Source: Flavobacteriales bacterium (GTDB taxonomy: Bacteria > Bacteroidota > Bacteroidia > Flavobacteriales > Flavobacteriaceae). From it: DNA of 33,193 nt. The position numbers and the translations under genes are program-made. The notes under the pieces are model-generated. The model ran no database searches, was not told the origin of the DNA, and saw nothing but the letters and a program-made list of their open reading frames with translations. The DNA lies in assembly GCA_024643405.1 (NCBI GenBank), contig JAHENA010000022.1, forward strand, positions 3,935 through 37,127, in the 5' to 3' direction. Shown piece after piece: positions 22,733 to 30,253 of this stretch (the first letter of the stretch is position 1; the number at the start of each line of letters is the position of its first letter).

Positions 22733-22927
22733 TCAATCCTTTTTTACAGCTTTTCTATTCCAAATATTATTAATTAAAATAGCGGGAATAATTGCAAAAA
22801 TTAATACGGTCAAAATGGGGACATATTTCATATTATCCACTCCTAAATACATATATAGGACATAGCCCAAAACAAACACAAGAATAATGAAAATGGTCAG
22901 AAAAATTTTTTTAGTCGAATGAGTCAT
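22733..22927 (-). CDS. Small two-helix membrane protein
   Basis: This 64-residue hypothetical protein has two hydrophobic segments (about 8-26 and 35-52), a short loop between them (YLGVDNMK) and a basic C-terminus. It contains no cysteine or histidine apart from one His near the start, so it carries no cofactor. It is the first gene of the minus-strand module, 44 bases before the tetrahaem gene, and lies directly behind the shared promoter region. It may be a small complex subunit or assembly factor. No family recognised. Confidence 0.65.
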   Translation of the reverse strand: MTHSTKKIFLTIFIILVFVLGYVLYMYLGVDNMKYVPILTVLIFAIIPAILINNIWNRKAVKKD

Positions 22928-23007
22928 AATTTAGAATTTTAAGATTAATAAAAAACACATTACAACTTGGGGGTACTTAAAAGAAAGAACTACTTTGCAC
23001 TAATAAT

Positions 23008-23051
23008 CCAAACTAATAAAACTTCCTAACATAAAAGATGACAAAAGTCAT
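23008..23051 (-). promoter_or_regulatory. Promoter of module 3: ATGAC-AAAA-GTCAT site plus -7 element
   Basis: A perfect palindrome ATGACAAAAGTCAT (23038-23051, centre 23044.5) lies upstream of the minus-strand module. On that strand TTAGTTTG (23009-23016) is centred 32 bases away, and the overlapping TAGTTTGG is centred 33 bases away. Either is a tolerable match to TAnnTTTG. The geometry agrees with the three plus-strand promoters of the locus. Confidence 0.6.
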
Positions 23052-23179
23052 GTTTTTGAAAAATCAAAAGAATATTTACAAATTAGCCCTTAATAATGGC
23101 ATTATCAGCTCATTAAAAATCACTTTACTTTGTCAATTTTTAAAGAAATTTTCAAAATTATTTTTGAAATAATTAAATA

Positions 23180-23195
23180 TGTAACATATGTTACA
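23180..23195. promoter_or_regulatory. Perfect palindrome TGTAACATATGTTACA
   Basis: All 16 bases are self-complementary. It lies 4 bases upstream of the Fnr-type site of the hemA promoter, about 55-70 bases before the inferred transcription start, a place where a bound protein could help or hinder the activator. It is the best copy of the second operator motif seen also at 9804 and 16378. Confidence 0.6.
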
Positions 23196-23199
23196 AAAC

Positions 23200-23243
23200 A
23201 TGATAAATGTCATTATCTATCTAATGTTCCGTTACTACCTTTG
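23200..23243 (+). promoter_or_regulatory. Promoter of hemA: ATGAT-AAAT-GTCAT site plus TACCTTTG
   Basis: ATGATAAATGTCAT (23200-23213, one arm mismatch) is centred exactly 33 bases before the centre of TACCTTTG (23236-23243), a full match to the Bacteroidota -7 consensus TAnnTTTG. The inferred start is near 23250, leaving about 50 bases of leader before the hemA ATG. It has the same layout as the redox promoters at 9784 and 16434. Confidence 0.7.
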
Positions 23244-23300
23244 AATAATTATTGCATCCATTGCTATAGTTTTTTGAAGATTTTTGAGTTAAAGACCATT

Positions 23301-24518
23301 ATGAATAAATCATACCGCTACATAAGTATATCCCATAAAACGGCTAATACTAAAGAACGAGAAAAATATCATATTTCTGAAGAAGAAAAAGAACAGTTAA
23401 GCAATGCATTAAGCACCTCCTTTAAGGATATAACAGGCTTGTTTATATTGGCTACTTGTAATAGAACAGAAATTTATTTTGAATCTGTTGATACAAAGTC
23501 AAATACCATTATTGACTTCATAATTGATTTTAAATCCATAAAAAATACAGCATCTGAAAAAACCTTATTTCTATCAAGTGATGATACTGGATTATCTATT
23601 AAACATCTGTTAGAAGTTTCTTCAGGTCTGGAATCTCTGGTGTTTGGTGATGCAGAAATCATTTCACAAATTAAAAAAGCGCATCAATTTTCAATGGCTC
23701 ATAAATTACAAGGATCATTGCTTGAAAGAGCTTTACAAGCTGTTTTTAAAACACATAAACGCATCAGTAATGAAACCGATTTTAGAGATGGCACTACCTC
23801 TGTAGCCTATAAATCTTTAAAAGTAATCAGACAATCATTTGATAAAGACATTGTAAAATCTGTAAAGATATTGTTTGTTGGAGCTGGTGATATCGTAAAA
23901 CAATTGTTTAAATATAATTCCAAATTCAACTACAATAATATATACATTAGCAACCGAAGCGAGGAAAAAGCGATTATCTTATCACAAACTAACAATTGTA
24001 AAACCTATCCCTGGGCTCATGTGATTTCAAATAGTTTTGATGATTTTGATGTGATTATTAGTGCGGCGAGCAACTGTCCTAATTTAATTAAAAACATTCC
24101 AACTGCTGATAAAAAAGTATTGTTAGTGGACCTTGCGGTTCCTTGCAATATTGAAAAATCGTTAGCTCTAAACAATCATATCATCTTTCATGATTTAGAT
24201 TCCATTTCTGTGGAGTTAGAAGAAACCAAAGAACACCGTTTAGCAGCTACTGATCAAGTTAACTTAATCATTTCAGAAGAGATAGAAGCCTATAACGAAT
24301 GGCTTGAAGGAGCGCCTTTAAGAGCGCTTTTAGCCGAGTTAAAAATATCCATAAACCAAAAGGTTAAAACGTATTTTGAAACTAATATAGAAGAGTCAAA
24401 TATTAGATTAGTCACTAATCAAGTGATGAAAAAGGTAATGGCTAATAATGAATTTACAATAGATTCAAAAGACTTGGACGAATTAATTTCAGATGAAATT
24501 GCTTTATTAAATGTTTAA
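23301..24518 (+). CDS. hemA: Glutamyl-tRNA reductase
   Basis: The 405-residue enzyme reduces Glu-tRNA to glutamate-1-semialdehyde with NADPH, the first committed step of C5-pathway haem synthesis. The N-terminal domain has the catalytic Cys53 in ATCNRTEIY. The linker carries SGLESLVFGDAEI. The NADPH domain has VGAGD, and the C-terminal helical dimerisation domain contains the EEIEAYNEWLEG segment. The start is set at ATG 23301 because the protein similarity begins there and the operators lie upstream. It is not next to other hem genes. It is divergent from module 3 and carries the same type of promoter as the cytochrome operons, so it looks like the haem-supply gene of this regulon, perhaps a second copy in the genome. 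Confidence 0.94.
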   Translation: MNKSYRYISISHKTANTKEREKYHISEEEKEQLSNALSTSFKDITGLFILATCNRTEIYFESVDTKSNTIIDFIIDFKSIKNTASEKTLFLSSDDTGLSIKHLLEVSSGLESLVFGDAEIISQIKKAHQFSMAHKLQGSLLERALQAVFKTHKRISNETDFRDGTTSVAYKSLKVIRQSFDKDIVKSVKILFVGAGDIVKQLFKYNSKFNYNNIYISNRSEEKAIILSQTNNCKTYPWAHVISNSFDDFDVIISAASNCPNLIKNIPTADKKVLLVDLAVPCNIEKSLALNNHIIFHDLDSISVELEETKEHRLAATDQVNLIISEEIEAYNEWLEGAPLRALLAELKISINQKVKTYFETNIEESNIRLVTNQVMKKVMANNEFTIDSKDLDELISDEIALLNV

Positions 24519-24597
24519 TTTTATTCTCTTTAAAAGGAGATTTTAGTCAAAAAATAGTTTAAAATATCATACTTTTATTGTGTTAATTATATAAGTT

Positions 24598-25665
24598 ATG
24601 AATTTTAAACTATTTTTTTTATGCCTAATGGTCAGCCTTTTTTATTGTAAAGCACAAAACATCCCTTTATATATAGGGACCTATACCGATGGTTCTAGCA
24701 AAGGTATCTATCAGGCCAAATTTAACTCACAAACTGGAGAATTGAGCAATTTTCAATTAGCTGCTGAAACCCAAGACCCTTCATATATTGCATATTCACC
24801 TAACAAAAAGTTTATTTATGCTGTTGGAGAAGGTGGCACAGGAACTGTTTCTGCTTTTAAAGTAAAAGAAAATGAAACCCTTGAATTTTTAAATACCGTA
24901 CCAAGTAATGGTGGAGCACCTTGTCATATATCAATAAATCCTGCGGGAGATAAGGCTGTAGTCTCAAATTATGTTGGTGGTAATGTCTCTCTTTATGAAA
25001 TTAAAGCTGATGGAACCTTAAAACCTGCCTTTCAAGTTTTTGAATATAATACCAAAGACAAAGCTTCTCATGCCCATTCCGCACAGTTTTTTAATTCTAG
25101 TTTGTTTGTTTCAGATTTAGGTATGGATGCCATATACTTATACACACTAAATAATGATAATAAAACCTATGATTTAGTGTCTTCTTCTTCTGTTTCCATT
25201 CAAGAAAAGGCGGGCCCTAGACATTTCGTTATAACTAAAGATGGTCAGTTTATTTATAATATTAATGAATATGCCAGTACCGTAACCGCCTCAAAAAAAG
25301 AGATCAGTGGTTTTTTTCTTATTGACAATTATTCAACTTTATCAAAAGATTACAAAAAGGCCAATTCATGCGCAGACATTCATTTATCAAAAAATGAAAA
25401 CTTTTTATACGGTTCCAACAGAGGAGAAAATACCATTGTGGTATTTAAAAGAAACTCTGTTGATGGCACATTGACCCAAATTCAAAATATTGATGTTGAA
25501 GGTGAATGGCCAAGAAATTTTACAATTGACCCGACTGGCAAATTTCTGTTAGTTGCTAATCAACATAGTAATAATATTTCTATTTTTAAAATAAACCCAG
25601 AAAGCGGCATCCTTTCTTATCTAAGCAGTGCAAAAACGCCATCTCCAGTCTGTCTTTTATTCTAA
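24598..25665 (+). CDS. Exported lactonase-fold (YbhE/6-phosphogluconolactonase-like) protein
   Basis: The 355-residue protein has a signal peptide (about 1-20, ending CKAQ-N) and a seven-bladed propeller of the lactonase family (PF10282 type). It starts with LYIGTYTDGSSKGIY, and blade repeats such as DPSYIAYSPNKKFIYAV recur. Cytoplasmic members hydrolyse 6-phosphogluconolactone. The export signal here means the substrate is probably another sugar lactone or that the domain has a binding role. It follows hemA by 79 bases; no clear terminator was seen between them, so co-transcription is possible. Confidence 0.87.
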   Translation: MNFKLFFLCLMVSLFYCKAQNIPLYIGTYTDGSSKGIYQAKFNSQTGELSNFQLAAETQDPSYIAYSPNKKFIYAVGEGGTGTVSAFKVKENETLEFLNTVPSNGGAPCHISINPAGDKAVVSNYVGGNVSLYEIKADGTLKPAFQVFEYNTKDKASHAHSAQFFNSSLFVSDLGMDAIYLYTLNNDNKTYDLVSSSSVSIQEKAGPRHFVITKDGQFIYNINEYASTVTASKKEISGFFLIDNYSTLSKDYKKANSCADIHLSKNENFLYGSNRGENTIVVFKRNSVDGTLTQIQNIDVEGEWPRNFTIDPTGKFLLVANQHSNNISIFKINPESGILSYLSSAKTPSPVCLLF

Positions 25666-25709
25666 AAATTGATTCAAATTAAAGGCTTAATTCATTTGTA
25701 AATAAAATG

Positions 25710-25738
25710 TTGTAAATAAAAAAATTATAGTATCTTTG
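25710..25738 (+). promoter_or_regulatory. Promoter of rpsP
   Basis: TTG (25710-25712) and TATCTTTG (25731-25738) are separated by 18 bases and match the Bacteroidota -33/-7 consensus (TTG and TAnnTTTG). The leader that follows contains a small hairpin (GAGGT/ACCTC, 25756-25770). No activator palindrome is present. Confidence 0.85.
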
Positions 25739-25784
25739 CGCTCTCATTAATAACCGAGGTCGAGAACCTCATTAATTAATCATT

Positions 25785-26348
25785 ATGCCAGTAAAAATTA
25801 GATTACAAAGACACGGTAAAAAAGGGAAACCTTTCTATTGGATTGTTGCAGCTGATGCACGTTCAAAAAGAGATGGTAAATACTTAGAAAAATTAGGTAT
25901 CTACAATCCAAACACAAACCCAGCAACTGTTGAATTAAACGTTGATGGTGCAGTGACATGGTTACAAAACGGTGCACAACCAACTGATACTGCAAAAGCT
26001 ATTTTATCTTACAAAGGAGCCTTATTAAAAAACCATCTCGCTGGTGGTGTTAGAAAAGGTGCTTTAACTGAAGAACAAGCTGAAGCAAAATTCAATGCTT
26101 GGTTAGAGGAAAAAGGTTCAAGAGTTGGCGCTAAAACAGATGGATTAGCAAAAGCGCAAGCTGATGCTAAAGCTAAAGCATTAGAAGCTGAAAAAGCTGT
26201 AAATGAAGCAAGAACTGCTGCGGCAGCTGTTGTTGAAGAAACAGTTGAAGAAGAAACTGAGGCTGCTGTTGAAACTGTTGAAGACGTTGTTGAAGACGCT
26301 GTAGAAACTGCAGTTGAAGAAACTCCTGAAACTAAAAACGAAGAATAA
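25785..26348 (+). CDS. rpsP: 30S ribosomal protein S16
   Basis: The first 80 or so residues are the conserved S16 core (PVKIRLQRHGKKGKPFYWIV, then LEKLGIYNPN). S16 is an early-assembling protein of the small ribosomal subunit. The 187-residue length exceeds the roughly 80-90 of most bacteria. Residues 115-187 form an Ala/Glu/Val-rich acidic tail, a known trait in Bacteroidota. It is followed by a strong terminator and then rimM, the usual partner. Confidence 0.97.
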   Translation: MPVKIRLQRHGKKGKPFYWIVAADARSKRDGKYLEKLGIYNPNTNPATVELNVDGAVTWLQNGAQPTDTAKAILSYKGALLKNHLAGGVRKGALTEEQAEAKFNAWLEEKGSRVGAKTDGLAKAQADAKAKALEAEKAVNEARTAAAAVVEETVEEETEAAVETVEDVVEDAVETAVEETPETKNEE

Positions 26349-26370
26349 AAATAATATTTTTTATACTTTT

Positions 26371-26399
26371 AAACTCCGATAGCTTTATCGGAGTTTTTT
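26371..26399 (+). terminator. Intrinsic terminator after rpsP
   Basis: A perfect 11-bp stem (AAACTCCGATA / TATCGGAGTTT, 26371-26381 and 26386-26396) with loop GCTT runs into a T tract ending at 26399. It lies between rpsP and rimM, so rimM would be made by readthrough or from a separate start. This keeps S16 far above RimM. Confidence 0.9.
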
Positions 26400-26411
26400 A
26401 TTTTATAAATT

Positions 26412-26939
26412 ATGAAAATCGAAGATTGCTTTTATTTAGGTAAAATAGTCAGTAAATATAGTTTTAAGGGAGAACTACTTATAAAATTAGATACTGATGA
26501 GCCAGAACTATATGAAAATTTAGAGGCTGTTTTTATTGACTACAGAAATACTTTTATTCCCTTTTTTATTGAAAGTTCTCAATTACATAAATCTGATTTG
26601 TTAAGAGTACAATTTGAAGATGTACATACAGAAGCTGAAGCAGACGCATTATTAAAAACTGCTGTTTATTTGCCTCTAGAATTTTTACCCAAACTGGAAG
26701 GAAATAAATTTTATTTTCACGAAGTGATTGGTTTCAAAATTGAAGATGTAAATTATGGAAAAGTTGGAATCATAAAAGGCGTAAATGATTCGACCGCACA
26801 GGCTTTGTTTGAAATAGAAAAAGATGGTAAAGAAATTTTGATTCCTGTTAATGACGAATTCATTGTAAAAGTAGACAGAACAAAAAAAATAATCATTGTC
26901 GACACGCCAGAAGGATTGATTGATTTATACCTGAATTAA
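26412..26939 (+). CDS. rimM: Ribosome maturation factor RimM
   Basis: The 175-residue protein has the RimM N-terminal domain (YLGKIVSKYSFKGELLIKLD, 8-27) and a C-terminal PRC barrel (FYFHEVIGFKIED onwards, about 97-170). It assists maturation of the 30S head and binds S19/16S rRNA. The start ATG lies 12 bases after the rpsP terminator. The rpsP-rimM order is conserved widely. The next gene follows after 2 bases. Confidence 0.94.
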   Translation: MKIEDCFYLGKIVSKYSFKGELLIKLDTDEPELYENLEAVFIDYRNTFIPFFIESSQLHKSDLLRVQFEDVHTEAEADALLKTAVYLPLEFLPKLEGNKFYFHEVIGFKIEDVNYGKVGIIKGVNDSTAQALFEIEKDGKEILIPVNDEFIVKVDRTKKIIIVDTPEGLIDLYLN

Positions 26940-26941
26940 CA

Positions 26942-27658
26942 GTGTCACAAAAACCATTTGTTTTCAAAGAATTTAATGTACAACAAGACCGTTGTGCTAT
27001 GAAAATTGGAACAGATGCTGTATTATTAGGTGCATGGACTTCTTTACAAAACAATCCCTGTTCTATTTTAGATATTGGTGCTGGAACAGGCGTTTTAGCA
27101 TTAATGTTAGCGCAACGCAGTAGTGCTAACATTATTGATGGGATTGAAATAGATGACAATGCCTATGAGCAATGTGTTGAGAATTTTGAAAATGCTCCTT
27201 GGAGCGACAGATTATTTTGTTACCATGCCTCCCTTGAAGAGTTTGCTGACGAAATAGAAGAGTCCTATGACCTTATTATATCAAATCCACCGTTCTATTC
27301 AGAAAACTATAAAACATCCAATGAGCCGCGTGATATGGCTCGGTTTTCTGACGCACTACCATTTAATCAGTTACTAGAAAATGTTTCGAAGCTTCTTTCA
27401 GATAGTGGTATATTTTCTGTAATAATTCCCTTTAAAGAAGAACAAGATTTTATTGATTTAGCGTCAACATTTGGTTTATTTCCTAACAGAATCCTTCATG
27501 TGAAAGGAAATCCATGTTCAGAAATCAAAAGAAGCCTTCTTGAATTTTCTTCCAAAGAAAATGACATCATTACCGAACAATTGACAATCGAAACAAATCG
27601 ACATCAATATACCCAGGAATATATAAATCTGACTCAAGATTTTTATTTGAAAATGTGA
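26942..27658 (+). CDS. trmN6: tRNA1(Val) (adenine-37-N6)-methyltransferase, TrmN6/YfiC family
   Basis: The 238-residue class I SAM-dependent methyltransferase has the glycine-rich motif DIGAGTG (44-50), acidic D/E after the second strand (EIDD), and the amino-methyltransferase motif NPPF (115-118). The N-terminus FKEFNVQQDRCAMKIGTDAVLLGAW fits the YfiC family. It uses a GTG start, 2 bases after the rimM stop, so it is translationally coupled. The 3' end lies 2 bases from the stop of the convergent permease gene, so the transcripts must overlap or stop within coding sequence. Confidence 0.9.
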   Translation: MSQKPFVFKEFNVQQDRCAMKIGTDAVLLGAWTSLQNNPCSILDIGAGTGVLALMLAQRSSANIIDGIEIDDNAYEQCVENFENAPWSDRLFCYHASLEEFADEIEESYDLIISNPPFYSENYKTSNEPRDMARFSDALPFNQLLENVSKLLSDSGIFSVIIPFKEEQDFIDLASTFGLFPNRILHVKGNPCSEIKRSLLEFSSKENDIITEQLTIETNRHQYTQEYINLTQDFYLKM

Positions 27659-27660
27659 TT

Positions 27661-28962
27661 TTACCTTTTATTATATAGCATTAGTAGATAAAAAGGAATC
27701 CCTGTTAATACTAATAAAAACCCATAGAAAACGGTATCCGAACCAGTACCATAAATAGCCCATATAGAAAAGGCAAATCCTAATCCACCTAAAAGAAACG
27801 TTTTAACCAAGCTATTCATATGTAGTTCTTTCTGTATTATAATTAAGACATATGCAGCACAAGTAAATAAATATGGAAGTAGAATAGTAAAAACAACAAT
27901 TTCAGAAACAAACTCAAACTGCTCAATGAGATTCTTAGATAAGGACATAAACATGACGCCGCTAGTTAATAATCCTGAAATAATTAAACCTACAGCCGGA
28001 GCTCCCTTTTTATTTTCAATTTTAAACATTTTAGGAAATAAATTATCCTTTGCAGTGGCCATAGGTAATTGACTTGTAATTAAAGTCCAGCCATTTAAAA
28101 CGCCAAGACCAGAAATTATAATTCCAATAGCCACAGCATAACCACCGAATTTTCCAGAAATAAGTTCAGCTGCTTCAGCAAAAGGGGCCGGAGAATTTTG
28201 CAATGTTGTGGTTGGTAAAATTCCAAAAAGAACAACAGTGGCTAAGATATACACAACCGTTGTTAAAATAGTCCCATACATAGTGGCTTTGGGTACCACC
28301 ACTTCCGGATTTTCTATATCTCCAGCCGGAATAGTGGCACATTCAATTCCTAAAAATGCATATAATGTTATGGAGGCTACAACTGGAAAGGTGGCAAAAT
28401 TGGTTGCTTCTGTCAAATTAAATCCAGGAAAATTATCAAAATCAAAAAAGAAAATTCCAACAAAAATAACAAATGTTAAAGGCAGTAGTTTTAAAATAGT
28501 AGTGATTACTTGAACTCTTCCTGATTCTTTAATCCCTCTGGAATTAATCCAAGTAAAAAGCCAAATTAATAATAGCCCAACACTTAAAGAATACAAAGAA
28601 TTTTCATCTAGTACAGGAAAAAAGAAACTTAAAGCTCCCACAATAGCAATGGCAATAGCCCCATTTCCTACCCAACAAGAAATCCAGTATCCCCACGCCA
28701 TTAAAAATCCTATAAAATCACCAAAACCTTCACGAGAATAAGCATAAGGCCCCCCACTTTTGCCAGCCATGATTTTACTTAAATTGCTAAATATTTTAGC
28801 TAAAATTAAAGCTCCTGTAGCCGTAAAGAACCAACCTAAAAGACTTATGCTGCCATATTTAGCAAGTATGGCAGGCAAAGCAAATATTCCTACTCCAATC
28901 ATATTTCCTGTCACTAAAGATGTTGCAGTAATTAAACCTATTTTCTGCTTATTTTCTTTCAT
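27661..28962 (-). CDS. APC-superfamily amino acid permease (AdiC-like)
   Basis: The 433-residue inner-membrane protein has about twelve helices. The helix-1 signature GNMIGVGIFALP (19-30) and the helix-2/3 GGPYAYSREGFGDFIGF pattern place it in the amino acid-polyamine-organocation superfamily, near basic amino acid/agmatine antiporters. The substrate cannot be fixed. No decarboxylase gene is adjacent, so an acid-resistance role is not supported. It stands alone, convergent with trmN6 and divergent from the Rieske oxygenase gene. Confidence 0.87.
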   Translation of the reverse strand: MKENKQKIGLITATSLVTGNMIGVGIFALPAILAKYGSISLLGWFFTATGALILAKIFSNLSKIMAGKSGGPYAYSREGFGDFIGFLMAWGYWISCWVGNGAIAIAIVGALSFFFPVLDENSLYSLSVGLLLIWLFTWINSRGIKESGRVQVITTILKLLPLTFVIFVGIFFFDFDNFPGFNLTEATNFATFPVVASITLYAFLGIECATIPAGDIENPEVVVPKATMYGTILTTVVYILATVVLFGILPTTTLQNSPAPFAEAAELISGKFGGYAVAIGIIISGLGVLNGWTLITSQLPMATAKDNLFPKMFKIENKKGAPAVGLIISGLLTSGVMFMSLSKNLIEQFEFVSEIVVFTILLPYLFTCAAYVLIIIQKELHMNSLVKTFLLGGLGFAFSIWAIYGTGSDTVFYGFLLVLTGIPFYLLMLYNKR

Positions 28963-29034
28963 TTAAATCACTTAAAAAATTAAGATTTAATTCAGTAAAT
29001 TAGGAGCACCATACGAATGTACAATTAATTATTT

Positions 29035-30123
29035 ATGATTAAGAAATATAATATTGAATCAGATATTAAAAAAGCTGAAACCCTTCCAGCTTCTTTTTAT
29101 AGAGATCAAGAGGTCTTCGAGGCTTTAAAGGAGCGCATTTTTCTTAAGTCATGGCAGTGGGTTGGAGATGCTCATTTAGTGAATCAATCACAATCTGTTT
29201 ACCCTTTTGTGCTTTTAGACGGATATCTTACAGAACCTTTATTATTAACAAAGGATGAAAATGATAAAATTAATTGTCTAACCAATGTGTGTACCCATCG
29301 GGGGAACATTGTGGTTCTACATCCCGGCAAAACAAAAAAACTCAGCTGTATGTACCATGGCAGGCGATTTAATCTTAATGGTGCCTTTGAGTACATGCCA
29401 GAATTCCATGAAGCGGAAGATTTTCCAAGACCTTGTGATAATTTACATCAATTCCCATTACGAATATGGGAACAATTCTTGTTTGCCGGTTTAAATCCAA
29501 TATTTGATTTTCAACAGGTTATTGATAAGATGAATGAGCGTATTGGATTTTTGCCTTTGAATGACTTTAAACTTGACCAGACACTTTCAAAAGATTTTTT
29601 AGTGCATGCGCATTGGGCTTTATATTGCGATAATTATTTGGAAGGATTTCATGTCCCTTTTGTTCACGATGACTTGAATAAAGTTTTAGATTTTGGCAGT
29701 TATAAAACAGAAATCTATGAGTATTGCAATTTACAAATTGGTTATACAGATGAAGCTACTGAAGTTTTTGATTTGCCTAAAAACCATATTGATTATGGCA
29801 AAAAGGTAGCTGCCTACTATTATTGGGTGTTTCCGAATATGATGTTTAATTTTTATCCATGGGGTCTTTCAGTTAATATCGTCAAACCATTAGATATTAA
29901 CAGAACTAAAGTATCCTTCATTTCTTATGTTTATGATCCTTCAAAACTAAATAAAGGTGCTGGTAGTGGCCTTGAAAAGGTTGAGAGAGAAGATGAATTT
30001 GTTGTTGAAAATGTGCAAAAGGGGGTGCGTTCTTCCTTTTATAAAGCGGGACGGTTTTCACCAACCAGAGAACAAGGTGTTCATCATTTTCACCGTTTAA
30101 TTGCTGAATTTTTAAATCCATAA
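29035..30123 (+). CDS. Rieske-type aromatic ring-hydroxylating oxygenase, alpha subunit family
   Basis: The 362-residue protein has an N-terminal Rieske domain, with ligands Cys86-x-His88 in CTHRG and Cys105-x2-His108 in CMYHG. The C-terminal catalytic domain has the mononuclear iron motif DNYLEGFHVPFVH (Asn200, His206, His211 region). Enzymes of this family insert oxygen into aromatic or quaternary-amine substrates using electrons from a reductase. No reductase or beta subunit gene is adjacent, so the partner must be elsewhere. It is short (usual alpha subunits are 400-450), as in the choline-monooxygenase-like branch. The substrate is unknown. Confidence 0.88.
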   Translation: MIKKYNIESDIKKAETLPASFYRDQEVFEALKERIFLKSWQWVGDAHLVNQSQSVYPFVLLDGYLTEPLLLTKDENDKINCLTNVCTHRGNIVVLHPGKTKKLSCMYHGRRFNLNGAFEYMPEFHEAEDFPRPCDNLHQFPLRIWEQFLFAGLNPIFDFQQVIDKMNERIGFLPLNDFKLDQTLSKDFLVHAHWALYCDNYLEGFHVPFVHDDLNKVLDFGSYKTEIYEYCNLQIGYTDEATEVFDLPKNHIDYGKKVAAYYYWVFPNMMFNFYPWGLSVNIVKPLDINRTKVSFISYVYDPSKLNKGAGSGLEKVEREDEFVVENVQKGVRSSFYKAGRFSPTREQGVHHFHRLIAEFLNP

Positions 30124-30253
30124 ATTCGTCAATTATTTCCTTATTTCATACTAAGTATGTCATTGGCTTTATTTAAATTTGACAACTGTTACAGATTTAA
30201 TAAAAAAACACTGTGTTTTTTCAGAATTACGCAGTCTATTTAAAAAATATAGA

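Larger units (their letters stand above)
22928..23300. other. Divergent control region between module 3 and hemA
   Basis: This 373-base stretch has no convincing gene. It holds three palindromic operator-like sites (23038-23051, 23180-23195, 23200-23213) and two oppositely directed -7-like elements, which are listed separately. An upstream extension of the hemA frame to 23130 would run through the operators, and its translation does not resemble glutamyl-tRNA reductase, so I treat it as untranslated. Confidence 0.7.

Noticed and set aside
23130-23300. Upstream extension of the hemA reading frame to an ATG at 23130
   Set aside because: The extra 57 residues do not resemble glutamyl-tRNA reductase, and the DNA contains two palindromic operators and the -7 element, so the ATG at 23301 is the better start.
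27656-27663. Convergent stops of trmN6 and the permease gene 2 bases apart as an unusual feature
   Set aside because: Tight convergent ends are common in compact bacterial genomes; nothing else marks this junction.
30179-30253. TTG-started extension of the acyl-CoA dehydrogenase gene
   Set aside because: The added 25 residues are unlike the family, which typically begins at the MKPDLFQAPDYY segment; TTG starts are unusual here.
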